Notes under the pieces: generated by a model
Told to the model about the DNA's origin: nothing
Database searches by the model: none
Seen by the model: the letters and a program-made list of their open reading frames with translations, nothing else
Program-made: the position numbers and the translations under genes
From: Paenibacillus campinasensis
GTDB taxonomy: Bacteria > Bacillota > Bacilli > Paenibacillales > Paenibacillaceae
Length of the DNA: 38,411 bases
Assembly (NCBI RefSeq): GCF_002272015.1
Contig: NZ_NPBY01000088.1
Span: 1 to 38,411, forward strand
Reading direction: 5' to 3'
Part shown: positions 16,950 through 25,746 of the stretch, piece after piece
Layout of the letters: each line of letters begins with the position of its first letter
Numbering within the stretch: the stretch's first letter is position 1

Positions 16950-18269
16950 ATGAAAATGAGGAAATGGGCGTCTTTATCGCTTGCCACGATCATGCTTACA
17001 GCAGTTTTGTCGGCTTGCGGGGGAGGCGGAAAGGCGAATGAAGAGGGTCAGACAGGAGATTCAACATCCAACAAGCCGGTAGATATCACGGTGTTGGTCG
17101 GCAAGGAAGAAATTGCTAAGCCGTTCGAAGAGATGGTCCGGGAATACAACGAGCTGCAGGATCAGGCCAAGGTAACGATTATTCCGTTAGCCGGGGCGAA
17201 TGGATATGAGAGAATGTCAACGCTGTATGCATCCAACAATGCTCCGACTGTGATCAGTATCGGCCAGGAATTGCCGCTGATGCAGGACAAGTTGCTCGAT
17301 TTGTCGGATCAGGAGTGGGTACAGCATGCGTCAGCAGGCACACTGGACTATGCCACCTTTGACGACAAGGTATTAGGAATGCCGATGGCTGTTGAAGCAT
17401 TTGGCTTTATTTATAACAAGGCTGTGCTGGATGAAGTGAGCGGCGGCAGCTTTGATCCAGACAGCGTAAGAACTGTCGATGACTTGAAAGCGCTTTTCGA
17501 GAAAATTGAAGCGAGCGGAATGGCTCCGATAACGGTCAGCCCGTTGGATTGGTCGCTTGGTGCCCATTTTGCCAACATTATGTTCACGAATCAGTCTGCT
17601 GACCGCGATGAGCGCCATCAGTTTCTTGAGGAGATCAAGAATGGTGCTGTTGACCTCGAGAACAACGCGGTGTTTAACGGATGGATGGATACGTTCGATC
17701 TGATGAAAGCGTACAACTCGGCGAAGAACGCGCCGCTCGCGGCTCAATATGACGAAGCGCCGCTGTATCTGGCCGATGGTCAAGCTGCCATGTGGTTTAT
17801 GGGCAACTGGGCTTATCCGCAAATCAAGGAAGCTGATCCGGACGGAGAGTATGGCTTCTTGCCGGTGCCGATCAGCAATAACCCTGACGATTATGGAAAC
17901 AGTCAGATTTCCGCAAGTGTTTCCTTGTACTGGGCGATTGACAAAGAACAGTCCACACCTGAACAACAAGCTGCAGCTAAGGACTTCCTGAACTGGATGA
18001 TCGGCAGTGAGAAAGGTCAAGATTATTACGTTAACCAATTCAGTGCCATCCCAGCATTCACGAATTTCCAGATCCAGCCGGAAGACAGTCTGTCTCAATC
18101 CGTGTTGTATTACATGGATAACGAACGGACGCTGGAGTGGATGAACCTGTACTTCCCGCCAGACGGCTTCCCAACGATGGGAGCGTCGTTGCAGAAGTAT
18201 TTGACCGACAACTTGGATCGGGCTGGCGTTGCGAAGGAATTTGAAGATTATTGGAAGACGAAGGAATAA
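16950..18269 (+). CDS. Sugar ABC transporter substrate-binding lipoprotein
   Basis: A 439-residue extracellular solute-binding protein of the CUT1 (family 1) type. The N terminus MKMRKWASLSLATIMLTAVL followed by SACGGGG is a lipoprotein signal peptide with lipobox LSAC, so the mature protein is anchored through the cysteine. Later segments typical of the family include GMPMAVEAFGFIYNKAVLDE, APLYLADGQAAMWFMGNWA and LPVPISNNPDD. It is the first gene of the operon, followed by two permeases and two sugar hydrolases, and probably captures sucrose or fructose-containing oligosaccharides. A GGGGGAAG ribosome binding site precedes ATG 16950. An mRNA hairpin lies after its stop. Confidence 0.92.
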   Translation: MKMRKWASLSLATIMLTAVLSACGGGGKANEEGQTGDSTSNKPVDITVLVGKEEIAKPFEEMVREYNELQDQAKVTIIPLAGANGYERMSTLYASNNAPTVISIGQELPLMQDKLLDLSDQEWVQHASAGTLDYATFDDKVLGMPMAVEAFGFIYNKAVLDEVSGGSFDPDSVRTVDDLKALFEKIEASGMAPITVSPLDWSLGAHFANIMFTNQSADRDERHQFLEEIKNGAVDLENNAVFNGWMDTFDLMKAYNSAKNAPLAAQYDEAPLYLADGQAAMWFMGNWAYPQIKEADPDGEYGFLPVPISNNPDDYGNSQISASVSLYWAIDKEQSTPEQQAAAKDFLNWMIGSEKGQDYYVNQFSAIPAFTNFQIQPEDSLSQSVLYYMDNERTLEWMNLYFPPDGFPTMGASLQKYLTDNLDRAGVAKEFEDYWKTKE

Positions 18270-18285
18270 AACCGCATGATTCGGA

Positions 18286-18310
18286 GGGGTAAGCCACTTG
18301 GCTTATCCCC
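18286..18310 (+). other. Intercistronic hairpin between binding protein and permease genes
   Basis: GGGGTAAGCC (18286-18295) pairs with GGCTTATCCCC (18300-18310) around ACTT with one bulged base. No T-run follows. Such hairpins after binding-protein genes often protect the upstream mRNA and give higher expression of the binding protein than of the permeases. Confidence 0.6.
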
Positions 18311-18352
18311 TGCTGTATATTGAGAACCCTTCTTGAAGGAGCGTCCACAAAC

Positions 18353-19234
18353 ATGTATAACGAGAAAACTTGGTTAGGGAAGTTGAAGGTGTTCGGGCTG
18401 TTTGCGGCTGTGCCGCTGTTTGTGTTTTTTACAGTTGTCATTCTGCCCTTTTTGGCAGGTTTATTCATGACACTGACAAACTGGACCGGGACCGGCAGTT
18501 ATGAATTTACGGGTCTAAGCAATTATGTCGTGGCATTGCGGGATTCCGTGTTCTGGGATTCGATGTGGCTGACGCTGAAATACGTACTCTTTACGTTGCT
18601 GTTGACCAATGTGCTTGGCTTTGGCCTTGCTCTGCTCGTCACCAGCGGGCTGCGCAGCCAGAACTTTTTCCGGGCCGGATTTTTCACGCCGAACTTGATC
18701 GGCGGAATTATTCTTGGCTTTGTCTGGCAGTTTATTTTCACCCGGGTCCTTGTATACTTGGGAACCGAATTTAACCTTGGCATATTCTCATCATCCTGGC
18801 TTGCCGATCCTGGCACGGCATTCTGGTCACTCGTCGTGGTTGGTGTATGGCAGAATGCGGGCTACATGATGCTGATTTATATCGCTGGTCTTACGGGAAT
18901 CTCTGCTTCGCTGACCGAAGCGGCTAACCTGGACGGTGCCAGCTACTGGAAGCAGCTGACGCGGATTCGCATTCCACTGATGGTGCCTGCCTTTACAATC
19001 AGCCTCTTCCTGACATTGCAGCGCAGTTTCATGGTTTATGATACGAACCTGTCTCTGACCCGGGGCGGACCATACCGTTCAACAGAGATGATTGCCATGC
19101 ATGTCTATAACGAGGCATTTGTTTATCAAAATTATGGACCGGGCCAGGCGAAGGCGTTTGTGTTGTTCTTGATTGTCGCCTTAATTGCCATCCTTCAGGT
19201 TAGAGCGATGAAAAAGGTGGAGGTGGAAGCATGA
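18353..19234 (+). CDS. Sugar ABC transporter permease (MalF/MsmF type)
   Basis: A 293-residue CUT1 permease with six membrane helices. The EAA loop that contacts the ATPase is SASLTEAANLDGASYWKQLT followed by RIRIPLMVPAF. The frame extends to a TTG at 18320, but ATG 18353 with AAGGAG eleven bases upstream gives a normal N terminus (short cytoplasmic start, then a hydrophobic helix). The stop overlaps the next permease by four bases, so translation is coupled. No ATP-binding subunit is encoded in the operon; a shared MsmX-type ATPase elsewhere on the chromosome is presumed. Confidence 0.92.
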   Translation: MYNEKTWLGKLKVFGLFAAVPLFVFFTVVILPFLAGLFMTLTNWTGTGSYEFTGLSNYVVALRDSVFWDSMWLTLKYVLFTLLLTNVLGFGLALLVTSGLRSQNFFRAGFFTPNLIGGIILGFVWQFIFTRVLVYLGTEFNLGIFSSSWLADPGTAFWSLVVVGVWQNAGYMMLIYIAGLTGISASLTEAANLDGASYWKQLTRIRIPLMVPAFTISLFLTLQRSFMVYDTNLSLTRGGPYRSTEMIAMHVYNEAFVYQNYGPGQAKAFVLFLIVALIAILQVRAMKKVEVEA

Positions 19235-20058
19235 TGAGCGGCAAAACGGGAAAAAGAATTCTCTTGTTTATTGTGAGTTTGCTGTTTCTGGCCGTGTTTA
19301 TTTTTCCGCTGCTTATGATTTTTCTGAATTCCATGAAATCACGTCTGGATATTGTGCGAGATCCGCTGGGCCTGCCCACGGAACTGAGCTTTGTGAATTA
19401 CAAAGAGGCCTATATGACGATGAATTTCTCGCATGCGCTGATGAATTCCGTGATCGTTACGGTGCTCTCAGTCGCTCTGATTATCGTATTATCGGCGATG
19501 CTGGCTTATTTTCTAGTCCGCTGGAATTGGAAAATCAATAATTACATTCTGATGATTCTGGTATCGTCGATGATCATTCCGTTCCAGGCGGTCATGATTC
19601 CGTTTGTGTCGATTTTTGGCGAATTGAACATGCTGAACAGCAAATGGTGGCTGGCTTATTTTTATCTCGGCTTTGGCCTTTCACTGGCTACATTTATGTA
19701 CCATGGCTTCGTTAAAGGGGTCCCGAAGGAGTTGGAGGAGGCCGCATTGATCGATGGCGCGGGGAAATTCCGGGTATTCGGCCAGGTGGTATTCCCGATC
19801 CTGAAGCCGATCTCGACGACGCTGGCGATACTGGACGTACTGTGGATTTGGAACGACTTCCTTCTGCCGTCACTCGTGCTGATCTCGGAAGAGGATCGAA
19901 CCTTGCCGCTGTCCACGTTCTATTTCTTCGGGAAATATACATCGGATTATGGCGTGGCCATGGCAGCCCTTGTATTGTCCATCATTCCGGTCATCATATT
20001 TTATCTCTTTATGCAAAAACAAATTATTCAAGGTGTCGTTGAAGGAGCAGTTAAATAA
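19231..20058 (+). CDS. Sugar ABC transporter permease (MalG/MsmG type)
   Basis: A 275-residue CUT1 permease and partner of the previous gene. It has about six membrane helices and the conserved EAA loop VPKELEEAALIDGAGKFRVF followed by GQVVFPILKP. An alternative ATG at 19234 is equally possible, both behind AGGTGGAGG. It overlaps both neighbours: ATGA with the upstream permease and TAATG with the GH32 gene. That tight packing implies a single transcript with coupled translation. Confidence 0.92.
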   Translation: MMSGKTGKRILLFIVSLLFLAVFIFPLLMIFLNSMKSRLDIVRDPLGLPTELSFVNYKEAYMTMNFSHALMNSVIVTVLSVALIIVLSAMLAYFLVRWNWKINNYILMILVSSMIIPFQAVMIPFVSIFGELNMLNSKWWLAYFYLGFGLSLATFMYHGFVKGVPKELEEAALIDGAGKFRVFGQVVFPILKPISTTLAILDVLWIWNDFLLPSLVLISEEDRTLPLSTFYFFGKYTSDYGVAMAALVLSIIPVIIFYLFMQKQIIQGVVEGAVK

Positions 20059-21557
20059 TGTCATATAAACCAATGGATTTTTCGAACGATTCCATCGCCA
20101 GGGCTGAAGCGTATCTGGAGCAGGTGAGACCCGCGGCTGAAGCGAGCCGCTGGAAACCGAAGTATCATGTGTCTGCCCCGGCCAACTGGCTGAGCGACCC
20201 CAACGGTTTTTGCCGGTTCAAAGGCGAATACCACTTGTTCTATCAGCACCATCCATACGCTCCCAAGTGGGGGAACATGTACTGGGGGCATATGAAAAGC
20301 CGGGATCTGGTTCGCTGGGAGCATATGCCAACCGCTTTGGCGCCGGATCAAGACTATGACAAGGACGGTTGTTTTTCCGGGAGTGCGATGGAGAAGGACG
20401 GGAAGCTGTATTTGCTGTATACGGGGAACGTTTGGACCGGATCGGACTGGACGCGCGATTTGCAGCAGGTGCAGTGCGCGGCGGTCAGCGAGGACGGTGT
20501 CACTTTCACGAAGGTGCCGCAAAATCCATTGATCTCGTCCGCACCTTCGGGGGATATCCATCCCAATCATTTTAGAGATCCGAAAGTGTGGCGGCAAGGC
20601 GAGTATTACTATTTTGTCCTGGGCTCGCGAAGCCGCAGTGATCGGGGGCAGGCGCTGCTGTACCGTTCCTCTACGCTGCTGGATTGGGAGTTTGTCAGTA
20701 TATTGGCGCAAGGGGACGCACGCTTGGGTTACATGTGGGAATGCCCTGATCTGTTTGCCTTGGATGATAAGCATGTGCTTATCATTTCTCCAGAGGGGAT
20801 GGCACCGGAGGGCGATCTGTACCACAACAAAAGCCAATCGGGCTATCTCGTAGGGAAGTTTGATGAAGAGCGCGGCACGTTTGAACATGGTGATTTTCAT
20901 TTGCTGGATTATGGATTTAACTTTTACGCGCCACAGACTACGCTCGACGACCAAGGGCGCCGGGTCATGGTAGGCTGGATGTCCATGTGGGATGACGAGA
21001 TGCCGGAGAAGGCTGATCAATGGGCGGGCATGATGACCATGCCTAGAGTTATTACGATGAAAGATAATCAGGTACTGAGCATGCCGCATCCAGAGCTCTC
21101 CCAGCTGCGGGGAGCAATCATTGCGTATAATGACATCACGCTAATAAATGAAGTGAACTTGGAAGGTGTTCGCGGGCATTGCCTGGAGCTGGAACTGAAG
21201 GTTCGTGCAGAAGAAGGCTCGGTGTTCGGTCTGAAATTCGGCTGCAGCGAAGACGGCACGGAGGAAACAGTGCTGACCTATGACGGCCGGGAGGGGAAAC
21301 TGATTCTGGACCGCACGCGTTCTGGACAGGGTCCAGGGGGAGTTCGCAAGGCCCCGGTGCAGTTGCGGGATGGGCGACTGGTTCTGCGCATCTTTATCGA
21401 TCAGTCCTGCGCCGAAATATTTGTGGGCGATGGCGAGCTGGCGATGAGTGCCAGATTCTATCCAGGCGAAGCCTCGGACCGCATCGTGTTGTTTGGCGAC
21501 GGCTCTGCCGTTGTGGAACAACTGGATAAATGGGAGATGAACAGCTGCTGGCTGTAA
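20058..21557 (+). CDS. Glycoside hydrolase family 32 (sucrose/fructan hydrolase)
   Basis: A 499-residue beta-fructosidase that cleaves terminal fructose from sucrose, sucrose 6-phosphate or fructo-oligosaccharides. The three GH32 acidic motifs are visible: NWLSDPNGF with nucleophile Asp47 (a serine replaces the more usual asparagine before it), NHFRDPKVW with Asp174, and MWECPDLF with acid/base Glu228. The five-bladed propeller is followed by the C-terminal beta-sandwich (LVLRIFIDQSCAEIFVGDGE). There is no signal peptide, so it acts in the cytoplasm on sugar imported by the ABC system. As that system does not phosphorylate its substrate, unphosphorylated sucrose or short fructans are more likely substrates than sucrose 6-phosphate. 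The start overlaps the permease stop. Confidence 0.92.
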   Translation: MSYKPMDFSNDSIARAEAYLEQVRPAAEASRWKPKYHVSAPANWLSDPNGFCRFKGEYHLFYQHHPYAPKWGNMYWGHMKSRDLVRWEHMPTALAPDQDYDKDGCFSGSAMEKDGKLYLLYTGNVWTGSDWTRDLQQVQCAAVSEDGVTFTKVPQNPLISSAPSGDIHPNHFRDPKVWRQGEYYYFVLGSRSRSDRGQALLYRSSTLLDWEFVSILAQGDARLGYMWECPDLFALDDKHVLIISPEGMAPEGDLYHNKSQSGYLVGKFDEERGTFEHGDFHLLDYGFNFYAPQTTLDDQGRRVMVGWMSMWDDEMPEKADQWAGMMTMPRVITMKDNQVLSMPHPELSQLRGAIIAYNDITLINEVNLEGVRGHCLELELKVRAEEGSVFGLKFGCSEDGTEETVLTYDGREGKLILDRTRSGQGPGGVRKAPVQLRDGRLVLRIFIDQSCAEIFVGDGELAMSARFYPGEASDRIVLFGDGSAVVEQLDKWEMNSCWL

Positions 21558-21600
21558 TGATAGATGCATTGATTCTCTGAAGGAATGGGGACGGAGGTTC

Positions 21601-23283
21601 ATGATGAGAGAGCAGAAACGACAATGGTGGAAGGAAAGTGTGGCGTACCAGATTTATCCGCGCAGCTTCCAGGATTCGAACGGAGACGGCATCGGCGACC
21701 TGCGCGGCATTACGGAACGCCTCGATTATTTGCAATACCTGGGGATCGATTTGCTATGGTTAAGTCCGGTTTACGATTCGCCGAACGACGATAACGGATA
21801 TGACATCCGCGATTATCACGGCATCCTGGATGAATACGGCACGATGGAGGATATGGATGAACTGCTGGAGGAGGCGCGCAAACGAGGCATCCGGCTGGTG
21901 ATGGATTTGGTTGCCAACCATACCTCGGATGAGCATGCCTGGTTTATCGAGTCCCGTTCCTCGAAGGACAGCCCGAAACGGGACTGGTATATTTGGCGCC
22001 CGGGGAATGAGGGGGCGGAACCCACCAACTGGGAATGTGCATTTGGCGGGTCGGCCTGGGAATACGACGAGAATAGCGGGGAATATTACCTCCACTGCTT
22101 CTCGAAGAAGCAACCGGACCTGAACTGGGAGAATGAAGAAGTGCGGCAAGCGCTCTATTCCATGATCCATTGGTGGATGGACAAGGGCATTGCCGGCTTC
22201 CGGGTGGACGCGATTACGTATATTAAGAAAAATCCGGCGTTCCCGCAGCTTGCTGCTGCAGATGGCAGACGTTACGCGCCGGTGGAACAGGCCAGCCTGA
22301 ATCAGGAAGGCATCCTCGACTTCCTGCGTGAATTGAAGCAGGAAGCGCTGGAGCCGCGGGGCGCAATTACGGTTGCCGAAGCGCCGGGCGTGCCGCTGGA
22401 GCAAATCCGGGACTTTGTTGACGAAACGGACGGCGTATTCACGATGCTGTTTCAGTTTAGTCATGTCGACCTCGACATCAAGCCCGGAGGCAAAGCCGAA
22501 TTCACCGACTGGGATATGAAGAAGTTCAAGGAGGCATTGTCTCTGTGGCAGCGGGAATCCAACCGGCACGGCTGGATGGGGTTGTTTCTGGAGAACCACG
22601 ACCATGTCCGTTCGGTATCCAAATTCGGCGATGATGGACAATACCGTGATTTGTCGGCCAAAATGCTGGCGGCGTATTATTTCCTGATGCGAGGGACGCC
22701 GTTTATCTATCAGGGGCAGGAGATCGGCATGACCAACTGCCCGTTTGATTCAATCGATGAATACCGCGACATCAGCAGTCTTAATCTGTATCGAGAGGAG
22801 ACGGCCAAGGGCCGGCCGGCATCAGAGATATTGGACTATCTCGGCAAACGTAGCCGCGACCAGGGACGGACACCTATGCAGTGGAATGCTGATCGGGAAG
22901 CGGGCTTTACCTCCGGGACGCCGTGGATTAAGGTGAACCCTAATTACACCGAGATTAATGTGGAGAACAATATGCGGGATGAGCACTCGGTGCTCCAGTT
23001 CTACCGGAAGCTGATCGCCTTGCGGCGTCAGTATTCAGCGCTGGTGTACGGGTTCTATGAGGAGCTTTGCGAAGATTCCGCGGACATCGGCATGTACCGG
23101 CGCATCCATGAAGGAGAAACGTTTATCGTTGTCTGCAATTTTACCGCTGACCGCGTGGAGTGGGCTGGGCTGACGGAGACGCTGGCAGGCGGAGAACGGG
23201 TGTTGTCCAATTATGAGACAGAGGCGCAAGGAAGCCTGCGGCCTTATGAGGCTGCAGTGTACAGATGGGCAGCTGCAACATAA
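21601..23283 (+). CDS. GH13 alpha-glucosidase (oligo-1,6-glucosidase / GH13_31 type)
   Basis: A 560-residue cytoplasmic alpha-glucosidase. It begins WWKESVAYQIYPRSFQDSNG, typical of oligo-1,6-glucosidases and related enzymes. Catalytic regions are GIAGFRVDAITY (nucleophile Asp203), ITVAEAPGVP (acid/base Glu260) and FLENHDHVRSVSKFGD (Asp334). The C-terminal beta domain follows the YQGQEIGMTNCPF segment. Length matches the subfamily (about 555-565). The start may be 21601 or 21604; GACGGAGG lies just upstream. It ends the sugar operon, 43 bases after the GH32 gene. Together with GH32 it suggests use of sucrose isomers or glucosylated fructosides, but linkage specificity cannot be settled from sequence alone. 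Confidence 0.9.
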   Translation: MMREQKRQWWKESVAYQIYPRSFQDSNGDGIGDLRGITERLDYLQYLGIDLLWLSPVYDSPNDDNGYDIRDYHGILDEYGTMEDMDELLEEARKRGIRLVMDLVANHTSDEHAWFIESRSSKDSPKRDWYIWRPGNEGAEPTNWECAFGGSAWEYDENSGEYYLHCFSKKQPDLNWENEEVRQALYSMIHWWMDKGIAGFRVDAITYIKKNPAFPQLAAADGRRYAPVEQASLNQEGILDFLRELKQEALEPRGAITVAEAPGVPLEQIRDFVDETDGVFTMLFQFSHVDLDIKPGGKAEFTDWDMKKFKEALSLWQRESNRHGWMGLFLENHDHVRSVSKFGDDGQYRDLSAKMLAAYYFLMRGTPFIYQGQEIGMTNCPFDSIDEYRDISSLNLYREETAKGRPASEILDYLGKRSRDQGRTPMQWNADREAGFTSGTPWIKVNPNYTEINVENNMRDEHSVLQFYRKLIALRRQYSALVYGFYEELCEDSADIGMYRRIHEGETFIVVCNFTADRVEWAGLTETLAGGERVLSNYETEAQGSLRPYEAAVYRWAAAT

Positions 23284-23456
23284 GATCACATGATAGAGCA
23301 CCCTATGGAGATATTACGGTGATCTATTTCCGCAGGTAGAGCAAGCGCTGCTCGGCCAGAATGGATAATGGCTGCAACCCATAGAACGGCTTGCAGGATC
23401 TTCGAATACTTCTCGGAACACCCCTGGTTGTCCCTTGTTTGAGGCGAGGGCAGCCG

Positions 23457-23486
23457 TTGACTTCAAAGTGCAGGATTCGATATAAT
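23457..23486 (+). promoter_or_regulatory. Promoter upstream of ligA
   Basis: TTGACT (23457-23462) and TATAAT (23481-23486) with 18-base spacing, a near-consensus sigma-A promoter. Transcription would start near 23493, upstream of the leader hairpin and ligA. The preceding 170 bases after the GH13 gene show no gene and no clear terminator. Confidence 0.75.
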
Positions 23487-23534
23487 ATTGGCTAATCAAC
23501 CGATGTTAATATGAATCTGCCCACGGGGAAACTT

Positions 23535-23579
23535 CCTCTCGTCCCTGGCGATGATACGCTATGGGGCGGGAGGTTTTTT
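23535..23579 (+). terminator. Terminator-like hairpin in the ligA leader
   Basis: Arms 23535-23545 and 23563-23573 form 11 pairs (including G-T pairs). They continue into an inner stem 23546-23550 with 23557-23561 and a six-base loop, with one bulged T. TTTTTT follows at 23574-23579. It lies between the ligA promoter and start, so it can act as an attenuator, or end a short leader RNA or read-through from the sugar operon. Confidence 0.75.
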
Positions 23580-23630
23580 GAGTTCAATCAATCGGGATAC
23601 ATGAGTAAATTGAAGGAGGCTTGCCCCTGC

Positions 23631-25643
23631 ATGGACGTCAAGGGAACAATGGAGGAGCTCATTGCGGAGCTGAACAAGTATAACTATCATTACTACACAC
23701 TCGACGAGCCGCTGATCAGCGACAAGGAATATGATGCGCTGTATGATCAGCTTGTGGCACTCGAATCGGAGTCGGGGATCATCCTCCCGGACTCGCCGAC
23801 GCAGCGGGTGGGCGGAGAGATTCTGAAGGGCTTCACACCGCATCGTCATCTGGCTCCGCTATGGAGTCTCGATAAAGCGCAGAATATCGATCAGCTCCGC
23901 ACCTGGCATGAACGTGTGGTCCGGCTTGTCAACGACTACAACACGAAGAATCCGGACACTCCTCTACCTAGCCCGTGCTACGCGCTTGAGCTGAAGTTTG
24001 ACGGACTGACGCTTAACCTGACCTATAAGGACGGCAAGCTTGTCCAGGCTTCCACCCGCGGCAACGGTACGGTGGGGGAAGGCATTCTGCCACAGGTGAA
24101 GACAATTAAATCCGTTCCGCTGACCATTCCTTATACCGGCGGGACGATCGAGGTTCAGGGCGAGGGCATTATGAACCTGTCCGTGCTGGAGGAGTACAAC
24201 AAGACGGCGGCAGAGCCGCTCAAGAATGCCCGCAATGCTGCCGCAGGCGCCCTGCGCAACCTCAATCCGAAAGTGACGGCAGAGCGGAAGCTAAGCGCGT
24301 TCTTCTATAATATCGGTTATTCCGATGCCATCTCCTTTCAGGATCATCGGGAAATGATGGCGTTCCTGCAAGAGAACCGGTTCAAGGTGAATCCGTATAT
24401 TTTCTACTTCGAACAGTTTGATGATGTGATGGAGCAGCTTGCGGATATTGAAAAGCGGCGCTCCGAGCTCGACTATCTGATCGATGGCGCAGTTGTTAAG
24501 GTTACCGATTTTCGCACCCGAGAGGTGCTCGGTTACACGGACAAGTTCCCGCGCTGGGCGGTCGCTTATAAATTTGAGGCAGAAGAGACGACGACGGTGC
24601 TGCAGTCCGTCACCTGGAATGTTGGCCGAACCGGGAAGATCACCCCGCTTGCCAGAGTGGAGGCTGTCGAGCTGGCCGGAGTCACCGTACAGAACTGTAC
24701 CCTGAACAATATCGGCGATATCGAGCGCAAGAACCTCAAATTCGCACTCGGCACACGGGTGTTTATCCGCCGCTCCAACGATGTCATCCCTGAAATTCTC
24801 GGCAAGGTGACCGAGGAGAACGACGGGGAGGAGATTGTGTACCCGGAACAGTGCCCGGCGTGCGGATTCCCGCTGGAGCAGCGCGGCGCGCATTTGTTCT
24901 GCAACAACAAAACCGGCTGCAAGCCGCAGATTATCGCGCGGATTACGCATTTTGCCTCGCGGGATGCGATGGATATCGAGACGTTCAGCGACAAGACGGC
25001 GATCCAGCTGTATGATGAGCTCGGGGTGCGAGAGCCGGCAGATTTGTATGAGCTTTCGTTTGAGAGCCTGCTGAAGCTGGAACGGTTCGGTGAGAAAAAA
25101 GCCCAGAATTTGCTGGATGCCATTGAGAAAAGCAAGGAGCGGGATTTAGCCTCATTCCTCTTCGCGCTGGGCATTCCGAACACCGGGAAGTCTACCACCA
25201 AGATGCTGGCGGATCACTATCGTGATCTTCATCGAGTGATGGAGGCGACGGCCGAGGAACTGGTCGAGCTGCCGGACATTGGCGGCATCGTGGCCGAGAG
25301 CATCGCGGGTTACTTTGCCGATCCATTCGCCCAGGCCAGCATTGAACGCCTGCTGAGGCTTGGCGTGCAGGCGAAAGCGCCGGAAGCGCCGCAGCAAGTA
25401 ACCAGCGACTCCTTCTTCAGCGGCAAGACGGTTGTGCTGACCGGTACGCTGCATCTGCTGACACGCGATGAGGCGACTTCGAGGCTGGAGGCGTTAGGAG
25501 CGAAGGTCACGGGCAGCGTCTCGAAGAAGACCGATCTGCTGATTGCCGGGGAGAGGGCGGGAAGCAAGCTGGCGAAGGCGCAGCAGCTGGGGATTGATAT
25601 TATCGACAATGAAGAAGAGTTTGTGCGGCTGTTGAACGAATAG
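23631..25643 (+). CDS. ligA: NAD-dependent DNA ligase
   Basis: LigA seals nicks in DNA using NAD+, essential in replication. At 670 residues it is standard length. Order seen: domain Ia (YNYHYYTLDEPLISDKEYDA), adenylation domain with active-site lysine in YALELKFDGLTLNLTY, TRGNGTVGEGI, NARNAAAGALRNLNP, OB fold, the zinc finger cysteines in CPACGFPLEQRGAHLFCNN and KTGC, helix-hairpin-helix repeats (LERFGEKKAQNLLDAIEKS, LPDIGGIVAESI) and a C-terminal BRCT domain (FSGKTVVLTGTLHLLTRDEA). The frame is open to 23511, but that part encodes the leader hairpin; ATG 23631 with AAGGAGG at 23613-23619 gives the normal N terminus. In B. subtilis it directly follows pcrA. Confidence 0.95.
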   Translation: MDVKGTMEELIAELNKYNYHYYTLDEPLISDKEYDALYDQLVALESESGIILPDSPTQRVGGEILKGFTPHRHLAPLWSLDKAQNIDQLRTWHERVVRLVNDYNTKNPDTPLPSPCYALELKFDGLTLNLTYKDGKLVQASTRGNGTVGEGILPQVKTIKSVPLTIPYTGGTIEVQGEGIMNLSVLEEYNKTAAEPLKNARNAAAGALRNLNPKVTAERKLSAFFYNIGYSDAISFQDHREMMAFLQENRFKVNPYIFYFEQFDDVMEQLADIEKRRSELDYLIDGAVVKVTDFRTREVLGYTDKFPRWAVAYKFEAEETTTVLQSVTWNVGRTGKITPLARVEAVELAGVTVQNCTLNNIGDIERKNLKFALGTRVFIRRSNDVIPEILGKVTEENDGEEIVYPEQCPACGFPLEQRGAHLFCNNKTGCKPQIIARITHFASRDAMDIETFSDKTAIQLYDELGVREPADLYELSFESLLKLERFGEKKAQNLLDAIEKSKERDLASFLFALGIPNTGKSTTKMLADHYRDLHRVMEATAEELVELPDIGGIVAESIAGYFADPFAQASIERLLRLGVQAKAPEAPQQVTSDSFFSGKTVVLTGTLHLLTRDEATSRLEALGAKVTGSVSKKTDLLIAGERAGSKLAKAQQLGIDIIDNEEEFVRLLNE

Positions 25644-25705
25644 AGCGTCTTCTTCATCCCTTCAACGATAACGATGTGTTAGCGATAAGTTTTTTCGAAT
25701 ATGGA

Positions 25706-25746
25706 AAAGGATCCCACCCTCGACGGTGCGGGTCCTTTCTTTTTTT
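25706..25746 (+). terminator. Terminator after ligA
   Basis: AAAGGATCCCACC pairs with GGTGCGGGTCCTTT around CTCGAC, with a small bulge, followed by a run of T. It separates the ligA unit from the surface-protein genes. Confidence 0.85.

Noticed and set aside
23511..23630. Forty-codon N-terminal extension of ligA
   Set aside because: It encodes the terminator hairpin, has no good ribosome binding site and is not part of the LigA family; the start at 23631 fits length and motif.
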